Assembly (NCBI RefSeq): GCF_002563895.1
Contig: NZ_PDJB01000001.1
Coordinates: forward strand, 293,501 to 357,500
Source: Pseudomonas lurida
GTDB taxonomy: Bacteria; Pseudomonadota; Gammaproteobacteria; Pseudomonadales; Pseudomonadaceae
Reading direction: 5' to 3'
Length of the DNA stretch: 64,000 bases
Positions 27,779 to 37,847 of the stretch are shown piece after piece. A program made the translations under genes and the position numbers. Position 1 is the stretch's first letter; each line of letters starts with the position of its first letter. Below the pieces are notes generated by a model. The model was given only the letters and a program-made list of their open reading frames with translations. It made no database searches and was not told the DNA's origin.

Positions 27779-29583
27779 ACACTGCGGTCCTCGGACGGTT
27801 GCAGACTGACGCCCGGCGAGCCGGCACGCAATTTCAAGGTTAACAGCGCGCCGCCTTCCTTGTGGTTGGCAAACAGCAGTTCGCCGCCAAAGGCACGCAT
27901 CAGGGTGTCACAGATCGCGAGCCCCAACCCCAGGCCCTGGGTGCGGGTCTTGGTGGTGTAGAACGGCTCGCTGGCGCGGCCCAGGGCTTCCATGCAAAAG
28001 CCAGGGCCGTTGTCGCGAATGTACAGGTTGACGCCCTGTTCGGTGGTTTCGGCACTCAGCCACAGTTTGCGCGGTGGGCCTTTTTCGGTGAGGGCGTCGA
28101 GGGCGTTGGCCAGCAGGTTGCCCAGTACCTGGCGCAGGCGGGTTTCACCGGCCTGTACCCATAAGGTGGCTTCGGGCAGATCGCGGATCAGCTCCACTTC
28201 CATCGACCGCCTGCGCTTGGCCAGCAACGCCAGCGCATCGTCCAGCGCCGGTTGCAGGGCCACGCTCTCGGGCGCGTGGCGGTCGCGACGGGCAAAGGCG
28301 CGCAGGTGAGCGATGATCGAGGCCATGCGCCCGGTCAATTCGCTGATCAGCTTGAGATTGCCCCGGGCGTCAGTGGTGCGCTCGTGGTCGAGGAGGATTT
28401 CGGCGTTTTCCGCGTAACTGCGAATGGCCGCCAGGGGCTGGTTGAGTTCGTGGCTGATACTCGCCGACATGGTGCCCAGCGCCGACAGTTTTCCCGCCTG
28501 CACCAGATCATCCTGGGCCCGCACCAGCTCCTGCTGGGCATGTTCGCGCTCCAGCACTTCCTGCTTGAGGCGACGGTTGAGGCCTTCCAGGTCACTGGTG
28601 CGCTCGACCACGCGGGCTTCCAGCTCCCGACGTGCCTTGGCTTCAAAGGCAATGCGTTCCAGGTAATGGCGGCGGCGCTGCATCATCAGGCCCAGGAGCA
28701 ACATCAACACCAGGAGCGTGGCGCCGCCCACCGCAACCACCGTACGCACCGGGCGGTTGATCAGCGAACGCGGTGCGAGAATTTCCACATTCCAGCCGGT
28801 CTCGGCGATGGCCGTGGATTGGCGCAGCCACGCCGTGGAGCTCAGGGCCAGCGGTTGCGGGTCGCGGGTCGGGTAGGGCTGGATAGCGATGATGGCCTGG
28901 CGCTCTTCAGCGGTCAGCGGCCGGGTGGCGCGGAATCGCCATTGCGGGCGCGATGTGAGGATCACCACGCCGTTGTGGTCGGTCACCAGCAGCTGTTCCG
29001 GGGTATTGCCCCACAGGCTTTCGGTGTGGTCCAGGTCGACCTTGACCACCAGCACGCCGATGATCGCATTGCCATCGCGCACGGCGGCGGCGAAAAAGTA
29101 ACCGCGTTTGGCCGAGGTGGTGCCCAGGCCGAAGAACCGCCCCAGGCGCCCGGCCATGGCTTCGCTGAAGTAGGGGCGGAACGAGAAATTACGCCCGACA
29201 AAGCTGTCTTGTTTATCCCAGTTGGACGCGGCGAGGGTCTTGCCGGTGGTGTCCATCAGGTACATCACCTCCACCCCGGCCTGGGCGGCGACGTCCTTGA
29301 GCAGCAGGTTGGCATTGACCAGGTTGGTGCTGACGTGAGGCGCGTCCAGCGCCGTGCGCAAGGCCGGCAGGTCACCCAGGATTTGCGGCAGCACTTCATA
29401 GCGGTGCAGGGTGCCCAGCAAGTTGGCCACGTAGAGGTCGAGGGTCTGGCGGTTCTGGCCGGCCAGTTCGCTGCGGTAATAGCGCTCGGCCAGGTGCTCC
29501 AGCGGCCACAGCAGCGGCGCCAGGCACAACGCCAGCAGGGCGAGGCTGCGCCAGCGGGGTCTACGCGGGAGGGGTGGGGTCAT
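27775..29583 (-). CDS. dctB: C4-dicarboxylate sensor histidine kinase DctB
   Basis: 602-residue inner-membrane kinase. N-terminal transmembrane helix near 12-28, large periplasmic double-Cache sensor domain (about 30-285; FVGRNFSFRPYFSEAM and GVLVVKVDLDHTESLW are typical of dicarboxylate-sensing Cache domains), second transmembrane helix near 290-312, a coiled-coil linker, HisKA with H378 in SISHELNQPLAAIRSYAENA, and a HATPase domain with GETRLRQVLGNLLANALDAL and TQGLGLGLAI. Phosphorylates DctD in response to succinate, fumarate or malate in known systems. It begins 36 bp after the rmlD stop on the same strand but probably has its own promoter. Confidence 0.92.
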   Translation of the reverse strand: MTPPLPRRPRWRSLALLALCLAPLLWPLEHLAERYYRSELAGQNRQTLDLYVANLLGTLHRYEVLPQILGDLPALRTALDAPHVSTNLVNANLLLKDVAAQAGVEVMYLMDTTGKTLAASNWDKQDSFVGRNFSFRPYFSEAMAGRLGRFFGLGTTSAKRGYFFAAAVRDGNAIIGVLVVKVDLDHTESLWGNTPEQLLVTDHNGVVILTSRPQWRFRATRPLTAEERQAIIAIQPYPTRDPQPLALSSTAWLRQSTAIAETGWNVEILAPRSLINRPVRTVVAVGGATLLVLMLLLGLMMQRRRHYLERIAFEAKARRELEARVVERTSDLEGLNRRLKQEVLEREHAQQELVRAQDDLVQAGKLSALGTMSASISHELNQPLAAIRSYAENAEILLDHERTTDARGNLKLISELTGRMASIIAHLRAFARRDRHAPESVALQPALDDALALLAKRRRSMEVELIRDLPEATLWVQAGETRLRQVLGNLLANALDALTEKGPPRKLWLSAETTEQGVNLYIRDNGPGFCMEALGRASEPFYTTKTRTQGLGLGLAICDTLMRAFGGELLFANHKEGGALLTLKLRAGSPGVSLQPSEDRSV

Positions 29584-29619
29584 GGGAGTCGTGCGCCTGT
29601 GGGTACAGGCGCATTATGC

Positions 29620-30489
29620 CTAGTGCTGCTGTGCAAGACACTCGCGCAATGCGTCTTGCCAGTGCGGCTGGCTGACGTGCCATTGCTGTTGCAGGCGAGT
29701 GCAATCAAGGCGCGAGTTCAACGGGCGCTTGGCAGGCGTCGGGTAGGCGCTGGAGGGGATCGGCTCCAGGTCGGCGCATGCTTTGCCCTGCTGGCGCAGG
29801 TGCTCGCCGATGGCCTGGGCAAAGCCGAACCAGGAGGTTTCGCCTCCAGCGGTCAGGTGATAGACGCCCCATTCACCCGGCTCGCCTGCCTGCCAGCGCT
29901 CGATCAACGTGCGGGTGCTGCTGGCGATGCTGCCGGCCCAGGTAGGCGCGCCGATCTGGTCGGCGACGATACGCATCTGCGGCTTCTCCTGCAGCAGGCG
30001 CTGCATGGTCAGCAGGAAGTTCTTGCCGTGGCTGGAGTAAACCCAGCTGGTGCGCAGGATCAGGTGTTCGCCGCCCACGGCCGCAATCGCCTGTTCGCCC
30101 GCCAGTTTGCTCTGGCCGTAGACGCCGAGCGGGTTCGGCGTGTCGGCTTCGGTATAGGGCGCCGGTTTGCTGCCGTCGAACACGTAGTCGGTGGAGTAGT
30201 GGATCAACGGGATGCCCAGGGCCTTGGCTTCCTCCGCGAGAACGCCGGGGGCCGTGGCATTGATCGCGAACGCCACTTCCGGCTCGCTTTGCGCTTGATC
30301 GACAGCCGTGTGGGCCGCGGCGTTGATGATCAAGTCGGGGCGGTGTGCCCGCACTTGCTGGCGGATCTGGTCGGGGTTGGCCAGGTCAAGCTGGTCGCGG
30401 CCCAGGACGATGAGCTCGCCCAGGCCCTGGAGATGACGTTGCAGCTCGCGGGAGACTTGGCCGTGCTGGCCGATGATCAGGATCCTCAT
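29620..30489 (-). CDS. rmlD: dTDP-4-dehydrorhamnose reductase
   Basis: 289-residue SDR enzyme, last step of dTDP-L-rhamnose synthesis (NADPH-dependent reduction of the 4-keto group). N-terminal nucleotide fold [16 protein letters not shown]; catalytic YTEADTPNPLGVYGQSKLAGE with the Tyr-x3-Lys pair near 128-132; STDYVFDG near 105. Final gene of rmlBACD; its ATG overlaps the rmlC stop (30486-30489). dTDP-rhamnose feeds LPS core/O antigen or rhamnolipid synthesis. Confidence 0.94.
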   Translation of the reverse strand: MRILIIGQHGQVSRELQRHLQGLGELIVLGRDQLDLANPDQIRQQVRAHRPDLIINAAAHTAVDQAQSEPEVAFAINATAPGVLAEEAKALGIPLIHYSTDYVFDGSKPAPYTEADTPNPLGVYGQSKLAGEQAIAAVGGEHLILRTSWVYSSHGKNFLLTMQRLLQEKPQMRIVADQIGAPTWAGSIASSTRTLIERWQAGEPGEWGVYHLTAGGETSWFGFAQAIGEHLRQQGKACADLEPIPSSAYPTPAKRPLNSRLDCTRLQQQWHVSQPHWQDALRECLAQQH

Positions 30490-31031
30490 GGGAAAAGGTC
30501 TGCCTCTTTCAGGCTTTTGCCGTTTTGATCCTTGGCCGACAGCGTCGGATCACCGGCAAACTCCCAATCGATATCCAGATCAGCATCGTTCCAGCGAATG
30601 CAGCGTTCAGCGGAGGGGGTGTAGTAATCAGTGGTTTTGTACAGGAATTCAGCATAGTCACTGAGCACCACAAACCCGTGGGCGAACCCCGGTGGGATCC
30701 ACAGCTGCCGGCTGTTTTCAGCAGATAACCGCACGCTGGCCCACTTGCCAAAGTGAGGTGAGCTGCGGCGGATGTCCACCGCGACGTCCAATACTTCGCC
30801 AGCTGTCACACGCACCAGTTTCCCCTGGGCATGTTCGATCTGGTAGTGCAAACCGCGCAACACGCCCTTTTGCGAACGCGAGTGGTTGTCCTGGACAAAT
30901 TGCGCTTGCAGCCCGGTGGCTTGCGCAAAATTCCGAGCGTTGTAGCTCTCATAAAAAAAACCGCGTTCATCGCCAAAAACCTTCGGCTCGATGATCAGTA
31001 CACCGGGCAGCGCAGTGGCGGTTACATTCAT
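30486..31031 (-). CDS. rmlC: dTDP-4-dehydrorhamnose 3,5-epimerase
   Basis: 181-residue cupin-fold epimerase. Conserved active-site segments: [14 protein letters not shown] near 16-30, [18 protein letters not shown] near 46-63 (catalytic His in LHYQ), [20 protein letters not shown], and [25 protein letters not shown] with the catalytic Tyr. The start at 31031 gives the standard N-terminus; an open frame continuing upstream overlaps rmlA and is not coding. Overlaps rmlA and rmlD by 4 bases each. Confidence 0.95.
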   Translation of the reverse strand: MNVTATALPGVLIIEPKVFGDERGFFYESYNARNFAQATGLQAQFVQDNHSRSQKGVLRGLHYQIEHAQGKLVRVTAGEVLDVAVDIRRSSPHFGKWASVRLSAENSRQLWIPPGFAHGFVVLSDYAEFLYKTTDYYTPSAERCIRWNDADLDIDWEFAGDPTLSAKDQNGKSLKEADLFP

Positions 31032-31903
31032 GGCGTTTCCCCTGCGAGCGTGAACAGATATTGGCCATAACCGGTCTTGCCGAAGTACTTGGCGCGCTCT
31101 AGCAGATAGTCGCGGTCGATCCAGCCATTTTCGTAGGCAATCTCTTCCAGGCACGCCACTTTCAAGCCCTGGCGGTGTTCGATGGTCTGCACATAGGTCG
31201 ACGCCTCGAGCAGGCTGTCGTGGGTGCCGGTGTCAAGCCAGGCAAAGCCGCGGCCGAAACGCTCCACGTGCAGGTCGCCACGCTGGAGGTATGCATTGTT
31301 GACGTCGGTAATCTCCAGCTCGCCACGAGGTGAAGGCTTGACCGCCTTAGCGATCTTGATCACGTCGTTGTCGTAGAAATACAGGCCGGTGACCGCATAG
31401 GGCGACTTGGGCTTGGCCGGTTTCTCTTCGATAGACAGGGCGCGGCCCTCTTTGTCGAAGTCGATCACGCCGAAACGCTCCGGGTCCTTGACCCAGTAGC
31501 CGAACACCGTGGCCCCTGAAGCGCGCTCGGCCGCGGTGCGCAATTGGTCGCCAAAATGCTGGCCGTGGAAGATGTTGTCGCCCAGGATCAGGCACACCGG
31601 GTCTTCGCCGATAAATTCCTCACCAATCAGGAACGCCTGGGCCAGGCCGTCGGGCGACGGCTGCTCTGCGTAACTGAAACGCACGCCGAACTGGCTGCCA
31701 TCGCCCAGCAGGTTGCGGTATTGCGGCAAGTCCAGCGGTGTGGAAATCACCAGGATGTCCTTGATACCCGCCAGCATCAGCACCGAGATCGGGTAGTAGA
31801 TCATCGGCTTGTCATACACCGGCAGCAGTTGCTTGGACACACCCAGGGTAATGGGGTGCAAACGTGTGCCGGAGCCGCCGGCCAATACGATTCCCTTCAT
31901 CAT
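31028..31903 (-). CDS. rmlA: Glucose-1-phosphate thymidylyltransferase
   Basis: 291-residue nucleotidyltransferase: glucose-1-phosphate + dTTP to dTDP-glucose, usually feedback-inhibited by dTDP-rhamnose. Signature [18 protein letters not shown] at the N-terminus, [16 protein letters not shown] near 25-40, and [13 protein letters not shown] near 105 with the metal-binding Asp. Second gene of the rml operon, joined to rmlB and rmlC by ATGA overlaps. Confidence 0.96.
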   Translation of the reverse strand: MMKGIVLAGGSGTRLHPITLGVSKQLLPVYDKPMIYYPISVLMLAGIKDILVISTPLDLPQYRNLLGDGSQFGVRFSYAEQPSPDGLAQAFLIGEEFIGEDPVCLILGDNIFHGQHFGDQLRTAAERASGATVFGYWVKDPERFGVIDFDKEGRALSIEEKPAKPKSPYAVTGLYFYDNDVIKIAKAVKPSPRGELEITDVNNAYLQRGDLHVERFGRGFAWLDTGTHDSLLEASTYVQTIEHRQGLKVACLEEIAYENGWIDRDYLLERAKYFGKTGYGQYLFTLAGETP

Positions 31904-32982
31904 GCAATCAGGTCCTTCAAGTCGGTGTTGCCCAAACGTTCACCTTGATAACTGCCGTCCTGGACCCTGCGGCACCATTCCAGGTTATCGAGGTACCACT
32001 GCACGGTTTTGCGCAGTCCGGTTTCAAAGGTTTCTTCCGGCGTCCAGCCGAGCTCGCGTTCGATCTTGCTGGCATCGATCGCATAGCGCTGGTCGTGGCC
32101 CGGACGGTCCTTGACGAAGGTGATCAGATCGGTGAATTGCGCGACACCGGCCGGGCGCTGTGGCGCCAGTTCTTCGAGCAGGGCGCAGATGCCGCGCACC
32201 ACGTCGATATTTTTTTGCTCGTTGTGACCGCCGATGTTGTAGGTCTCGCCGACCACACCTTCGGTGACCACCTTGAGCAGCGCACGTGCGTGGTCTTCGA
32301 CGAACAGCCAGTCGCGTACCTGCAAACCATCACCGTAGACCGGCAGCGGCTTGCCCGCGAGGGCGTTGAGGATCACCAGCGGGATCAACTTCTCGGGGAA
32401 GTGGAACGGCCCGTAGTTGTTCGAGCAGTTGGTCAGCAGGACCGGCAGGCCGTAGGTGCGCTGCCAGGCGCGGACCAGGTGGTCGGACGCCGCCTTGCTG
32501 GCCGAATACGGTGAGCTGGGTGCATACGGTGTGGTTTCAGTGAACAGGTCGTCCACGCCATGCAGGTCGCCGTACACCTCGTCAGTGGAGATGTGATGGA
32601 AGCGGAACGCACGCTTGGCCGGCTCATCGAGCTTTTGCCAGTAGGCGCGGGCGGCTTCTAGCAAGCTGTAGGTGCCGACGATGTTGGTCTGGATGAAATC
32701 CGACGGGCCGTCGATGGAGCGGTCCACATGGGACTCGGCCGCCAGGTGCATGATCGCCTGGGGCTCGAAGCGCGCCAGTACGGCGCTGACGGTGGCCTGG
32801 TCGACGATATCGGCCTGGACGAACTCATAGCGGCTGTTGGACGCGATGCTGGTCAGCGACTCGAGGTTGCCGGCGTAGGTGAGTTTGTCCAGGTTGAGCA
32901 CTTCGTGCTCGGTGTTTTCAATCAAGTGGCGGATCAGGGCAGAGCCGATAAAACCAGCGCCGCCGGTGATGAGAATGCGCAT
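31900..32982 (-). CDS. rmlB: dTDP-glucose 4,6-dehydratase
   Basis: 360-residue extended SDR enzyme, NAD-dependent, converting dTDP-glucose to dTDP-4-keto-6-deoxyglucose. [16 protein letters not shown] at 5-20 binds [12 protein letters not shown] near 133 and [15 protein letters not shown] near 166-180 hold the catalytic Thr-Asp-Glu and Tyr-x3-Lys. First gene of the leftward operon rmlB-rmlA-rmlC-rmlD, whose promoter must lie in 32983-33130. Gene order differs from the rmlBDAC order I remember for P. aeruginosa. Confidence 0.96.
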   Translation of the reverse strand: MRILITGGAGFIGSALIRHLIENTEHEVLNLDKLTYAGNLESLTSIASNSRYEFVQADIVDQATVSAVLARFEPQAIMHLAAESHVDRSIDGPSDFIQTNIVGTYSLLEAARAYWQKLDEPAKRAFRFHHISTDEVYGDLHGVDDLFTETTPYAPSSPYSASKAASDHLVRAWQRTYGLPVLLTNCSNNYGPFHFPEKLIPLVILNALAGKPLPVYGDGLQVRDWLFVEDHARALLKVVTEGVVGETYNIGGHNEQKNIDVVRGICALLEELAPQRPAGVAQFTDLITFVKDRPGHDQRYAIDASKIERELGWTPEETFETGLRKTVQWYLDNLEWCRRVQDGSYQGERLGNTDLKDLIA

Positions 32983-33133
32983 GTCGGGGGCCTTTTCCTT
33001 AGACGGACATTAAGCGAATGAAGCATAGCTTGAGTTGTGACGCAGGGCTGTGCAAGCGCGCTGTGCTTTGGGGGTTGCCTTCCCCCCCTCAAAGGTGGCG
33101 ATATAGACGCCTGAAAAATCAGAGGTCGTCACA

Positions 33134-36042
33134 ATGTTGCTTGCCACGTTGATCCACCGCGCCAGTCTGCCTTGCCCGCAAGTAGGCCCCGATCAGGCTG
33201 CACACTTGCTCGAGCAGCATTACGGCCTCACCGGCACCTTGCAGTCCCTGGGCAGCCAGCAAGACCTCAACTATAAAGTCGACAGCGCTTATGGCCGCTT
33301 TGTTCTGAAGATCTGCCGGGGTGACTATGCGGCGGTGGAGCTGCAGGCCCAGCACGCGGCGCTCAAAAGCCTGAAAACCTCTACGCACGTGCAAGTGCCC
33401 GACGTCATCAAGGCGCTCACCGGTGAAGAGTTGCTCACCGTCGCGGTGGAGGGCCAGACCGTGCATCTGCGGCTGCTGGGCTACATCGACGGCCAGCCGC
33501 TGACCCATCTGCCCCACCTGGGCCGCGACGTGATTGCAGGCTTTGGCGAACTGTGCGGACGAATGAACCTGGCGCTGGCGGATTTCAAGCACCCTGGTCT
33601 GGACCGCACCTTGCAGTGGGACCCACGTCACGCCCAGGCATTGATCACCCACTTGCTGGCTACCCTGCAGGACCTGCCCTATCGCGACATACTGGAACAA
33701 GTCGCCGAGCAGGTATCCACGCGCCTTGGCAAGTTGGCCGAGCGCCTGCCGTGGCAAGCGGTGCACATGGACATCACTGACGACAACGTGGTCTGGCAGC
33801 GCGATGCGCAGCGGCATTGGCAGGTCCAAGGGGTGATCGATTTCGGCGACCTGGTGCAGACCTGGCGCATCGCCGACCTGTCGGTCACCTGCGCGGCCCT
33901 CCTGCACCATGCCGATGGCGATCCCTTTGCCATCTTGCCGGCGATCCAGGCCTGTCACGCGGTGACACCGCTGCAGCACGAAGAATTGCAGGCGCTGTGG
34001 CCGCTGTCGTCGCGCGCGCGGCGGTGCTGGTGTTGAGCAGCGAGCAGCAGCAGCGCCTGGACCCGGATAACAGCTATCTGTTGAAAAACGCCGAGCATGA
34101 ATGGGAAATCTTCCATGTGGCGACGTCAGTGCCGTTCGAGCTGATGGAGGCGGCGATTCTAGGCAGCGTCGGGCAGGCGCCGGCACCGATCGCCGGGCAA
34201 GGCTTTGCGCCATTATTGCCGGGGTTGGTGGGGCGCGAGTTCGCGTTGATCGACCTGGGCGTGCTCAGCGCGCATTTCGAGGCTGGAAACTGGGAACAAC
34301 CCGGCATCGACCAGCGCTTGTTGCAGGATGCGGCCGCGCTGCATGGCCTGGCGGCAAGCCGCTATGGGCAGTACCGTTTGTCGCGTACCCGGCCCGACAG
34401 CGCCAATGAACCAGAAACGTTCCCGCTGCACGTCGAACTGCACGTGCCGTTGGGGACCTCCGTCGAAGCGCCGTTTGCAGGTGTTGTGCGACGGGGTGCC
34501 AACGGCGAACTTCATGTGCACAACCTCGAAGCGAACGTGCGGCTGTGGGGTGTAAAAGCGCTGTTGAAACCGGGTGCCGCAGTGCTCAAGGGCCAGGTGA
34601 TCGGTGAAGTGGAAGGCCCGCTCACCGTGCAACTGTGCCGCTCTGACTTGCCCGCACCGCTGTTCTGCACGCCGTCCCGGGCACCCGCATGGCAGGCGCT
34701 GTGCCCATCGCCGGCCGCGCTGCTGGGGCTGGCCTGCGATGCCGAGCCCGAGTTGGACCCAGAGGCTCTACTGGCCCGCCGAGACGCCAGTTTCGCCCGC
34801 TCGCAAAAGCACTATTACGTCGACCCGCCGCGCATCGAGCGCGGCTGGCGCAATCACTTGATCGATATGCAGGGCCGTTCCTACCTGGACATGCTCAACA
34901 ACGTGGCCGTGCTCGGCCACGGTCATCCGCGGATGGCCGCGGTGGCGGCGCGGCAATGGTCACTGCTCAATACCAACTCACGCTTCCACTACGCGGCAAT
35001 TGCCGAGTTTTCCGAACGCCTGCTCGCGCTGGCACCCAAAGGCATGGACCGGGTGTTCCTGGTCAACAGTGGCACCGAGGCCAATGACCTGGCGATCCGC
35101 CTGGCCTGGGCCTACAGCGGCGGGCGCGACATGCTCAGCGTGCTGGAGGCGTATCACGGCTGGTCGGTGGCGGCGGATGCGGTGTCGACTTCGATTGCCG
35201 ACAACCCGCAGGCCTTGAGCAGCCGCCCGGACTGGGTGCACCCGGTGACCGCGCCCAATACCTATCGCGGCGAATTCCGTGGGCAGGATTGCGCGCCCGA
35301 CTACGTAAGAAGTGTGGAGCACAACTTGGCGAAAATTGCCGCGAGCAACCGCCAACTGGCCGGTTTCATCTGCGAACCGGTGTATGGCAATGCCGGTGGT
35401 ATTTCGTTGCCGCCGGGCTATTTGCAGCAGGTGTATGCGCGTGTGCGCGCCCAGGGTGGCGTATGCATCGCCGATGAGGTGCAGGTGGGTTATGGCCGGA
35501 TGGGGCATTTCTTCTGGGGCTTCGAAGAGCAGGGCGTGGTGCCCGATATCATCACCATGGCCAAGGGCATGGGCAACGGCCAGCCCCTCGGCGCGGTGAT
35601 CACCCGGCGTGAAATCGCTGAAGCACTGGAGGCCGAGGGCTACTTCTTCTCGTCATCGGGAGGCAGCCCGGTGAGTTGCCGGATTGGCATGGCGGTGCTG
35701 GATGTGATGGAAGAGGAAAAGCTGTGGGAAAACGCCCAGGTAGTCGGCGGGTATTTCAAGGCGCGCCTGGAAGCACTGATCGAGCGTCATCCGCTGGTGG
35801 GCGCTGTCCACGGTTCCGGCTTTTACCTCGGCCTGGAGCTGGTGCGCGACCGGCAAACCCTGGAGCCGGCCACCGAGGAAACCACGTTATTGTGTGATCG
35901 CTTGCGGGACTTGGGGATTTTCATGCAGCCCACGGGGGATCACTTGAACATCCTCAAGATCAAACCGCCGATGGTCACCTCCAGGCGCAGTGTGGATTTC
36001 TTCGTCGACATGCTGTCGAAGGTGCTGGATGAGCAATTGTAA
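33134..36042 (+). pseudogene. Kinase / M23-like / class III aminotransferase gene, frameshifted
   Basis: Two overlapping frames make one long protein of about 970 residues. Part 1 (33134-34036, 300 codons) is an APH-type kinase domain: VLKICRGDYAAVELQAQ, HMDITDDNVVW (catalytic loop) and GVIDFGD. Part 2, in the next frame, has an M23/biotinyl-like region (PFAGVVRRGANGELHVHNLE; no HxH) and a full class III PLP aminotransferase (VNSGTEANDLAIRL, CIADEVQVGYGR, IITMAKGMGNGQPLGAV with the PLP lysine). The frame is lost near 34006: CCGCTGTCGTCG reads as though one G is missing, which would restore LWPLVVARAAVLVLSS. Without the break, frame one stops at 34036. GTG codons at 34024 and 34030 could restart the rest. 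Related enzymes include ethanolamine-phosphate lyases; the substrate is unknown. Confidence 0.8.
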
Positions 36043-36043
36043 A

Positions 36044-36063
36044 TAATCGATTGTTATCGATTA
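36044..36063. promoter_or_regulatory. Perfect inverted repeat upstream of aguA
   Basis: TAATCGAT, four bases, then ATCGATTA: 8-bp perfect arms, just after the aminotransferase stop and about 100 bp before aguA. The size fits a TetR- or similar-family operator. In P. aeruginosa the agu operon is repressed by the TetR protein AguR; no such gene is in this window. A second imperfect hairpin (AAAGCCGA ... TCGGCCTTT, about 36106-36141) follows and may terminate the upstream gene. Confidence 0.5.
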
Positions 36064-36164
36064 AATGCTGTCATATTTTCTGACTATGATCTTTAGTTGC
36101 TTTTAAAGCCGATTTTTATCCGTTATAAAGTCGGCCTTTCCCCCCATTCGGAGCCCTGATCGCC

Positions 36165-37271
36165 ATGACCACCCTGCACAGCACCCCTCGCGCCGATGGC
36201 TTCCACATGCCTGCCGAATGGGCGCCACACACTCAGACGTGGATGATCTGGCCCGAGCGTCCGGACAACTGGCGCCTGGGCGGCAAACCGGCGCAGGCCG
36301 CTCACGTGGCGGTCGCCAAGGCGATCGCACGTTTTGAGCCGGTCACCGTGGCCGTTTCCGCCGGCCAGTATGAAAACGCCCGGGCTCGCCTGGATGTGCC
36401 GAATATCCGTGTGGTGGAGATGTCCAGTGATGATGCCTGGGTGCGCGACACAGGCCCTACCTTTGTGATCAACAACAGCGGCGAAGTACGCGGTGTGAAC
36501 TGGGACTTCAACGCCTGGGGCGGCTTTGACGGCGGCCTGTATGCACCGTGGAACCGCGATTCACAGGTCGGCGGCAAGATCCTCGAGATGGAACGCGCCC
36601 CGCGCTATCGCACTGAAGGCTTCGTGCTGGAAGGTGGCTCGATCCATGTCGACGGTGAAGGCACGCTCATCACTACCGAAGAATGCTTGCTCAACCGCAA
36701 TCGCAATCCGCACCTCGGCCGTGCCGAAATCGAAGCGGTGCTAAGCGCCAACCTGGCTGTGGATAAGATCATCTGGCTGCCGGACGGCTTGTTCAATGAC
36801 GAAACCGACGGCCATGTGGATAACTTCTGCTGCTACGTGCGTCCGGGCGAGGTGTTGCTGGCCTGGACCGATGACCCGCAAGATCCGAACTACGCACGCT
36901 GCCATGCCGCCATGGCCGTGCTGCAAAGCAGCACAGACGCCCAGGGGCGCTCGTTCACAGTGCATAAAATGCCGATCCCTGGTCCGTTGTATGCCACTGA
37001 GGAAGAGTGCGCTGGTGTGGACCCGGTTGACGGCAGCCAGGAGCGCAATCCGACCGTGCGGTTGGCGGGTTCCTACGTCAACTTCCTGATCGTCAACGGT
37101 GGCATTATCGCGCCGAGTTTCGACGACCCACTGGACAGCCAGGCCAAGGCCATCCTGCAGGACCTGTTCCCGCAGCACGAAGTGGTGATGGTGCCGGGCC
37201 GCGAACTGTTACTGGGGGGTGGCAATATCCATTGCCTGACCCAACAACAGTGCGCCCCGCACAAAGATTGA
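36165..37271 (+). CDS. aguA: Agmatine deiminase
   Basis: 368-residue peptidyl-arginine-deiminase-fold enzyme: agmatine + H2O to N-carbamoylputrescine + NH3, in arginine-to-putrescine catabolism. Catalytic features: [15 protein letters not shown] near 86-100, [37 protein letters not shown] (catalytic His), and the nucleophile C357 in [12 protein letters not shown], the same number as in the P. aeruginosa enzyme. The partner aguB (N-carbamoylputrescine amidohydrolase) is not adjacent here. An OprE-type porin lies 3 kb downstream, as oprE lies next to aguA in P. aeruginosa. Confidence 0.95.
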   Translation: MTTLHSTPRADGFHMPAEWAPHTQTWMIWPERPDNWRLGGKPAQAAHVAVAKAIARFEPVTVAVSAGQYENARARLDVPNIRVVEMSSDDAWVRDTGPTFVINNSGEVRGVNWDFNAWGGFDGGLYAPWNRDSQVGGKILEMERAPRYRTEGFVLEGGSIHVDGEGTLITTEECLLNRNRNPHLGRAEIEAVLSANLAVDKIIWLPDGLFNDETDGHVDNFCCYVRPGEVLLAWTDDPQDPNYARCHAAMAVLQSSTDAQGRSFTVHKMPIPGPLYATEEECAGVDPVDGSQERNPTVRLAGSYVNFLIVNGGIIAPSFDDPLDSQAKAILQDLFPQHEVVMVPGRELLLGGGNIHCLTQQQCAPHKD

Positions 37272-37331
37272 GTGCAGTTGTAACAGCGCCATGACGGCGA
37301 TCCGGTGCTGATCAGTTCAAGCGCCTGCGAC

Positions 37332-37365
37332 AAGCCCGCGACCCAGACAGGTCGTGGGCTTTTTT
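37332..37365 (+). terminator. Intrinsic terminator after aguA
   Basis: AAGCCCGCGACC (37332-37343) pairs with GGTCGTGGGCTT (37350-37361) with one G-T pair, followed by T6. Confidence 0.88.
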
Positions 37366-37505
37366 GTGTCCGAATGCCTATGAACACGGGACATTGGCAT
37401 AGCTCTTGTATCGGTGTTGCCACAGTGGCCCAGGGTGAAGACTGCGCAGTTCTGTCATAAACCTTGAGTAAGTTAGCCGCTCACGCAGTAGGAGAGAGCG
37501 CTGAA

Positions 37506-37721
37506 ATGAATGCCGATATCAACCCGATGTACACGCGAACGTGCCACCCCTTGCGGGTCAACGGCGACGCGATCCATGCGCTGGCGCTCTGGTTGAAGGA
37601 AAACGGCTCGCGACAGATCCGGCGGCAGCCTGACTGGCGCAGCATGATGAGCGAACGCTACCCGGCGGGATTGTTCAGCGAGGATGAAGTGCACGCGTTG
37701 TGCGAGCTGATAAACAACTAG
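37506..37721 (+). CDS. Small hypothetical protein
   Basis: 71 residues, beginning MNADINPMYTRTCHPLRVNGDAIH and ending ALCELINN; no signal peptide or membrane segment. The ATG at 37506 follows an AGGAGAGAG ribosome-binding site; a TTG 14 codons earlier is less likely. It has a soluble, mixed composition with a helix-rich C-terminus (FSEDEVHALCELI). I do not recognise a family. It has its own transcription unit between the aguA terminator and a REP doublet. Confidence 0.65.
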   Translation: MNADINPMYTRTCHPLRVNGDAIHALALWLKENGSRQIRRQPDWRSMMSERYPAGLFSEDEVHALCELINN

Positions 37722-37740
37722 AGAACACTGAGACCAAAAA

Positions 37741-37829
37741 TGTGCGAGCGGGCTTGCTCGCGAAGGCGGTGCATCGGTCACTTATCAAGTGAACGGCACA
37801 TTGCATTCGCGAGCAAGCCCGCTCGCACA
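37741..37829. repeat. REP doublet (REPIN) after the small gene
   Basis: TGTGCGAGCGGGCTTGCTCG starts at 37741 and its exact inverse ends at 37829; 24-bp arms around a 41-bp centre. Lies between convergent genes. Confidence 0.9.
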
Positions 37830-37847
37830 TTGGCAGGGTGTGTGGCG

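Noticed and set aside
34416..34650. Active M23 peptidase domain within the split aminotransferase gene
   Set aside because: The region has the beta-rich M23/biotinyl-like pattern but no HxH or other zinc ligands, so no peptidase activity is claimed.
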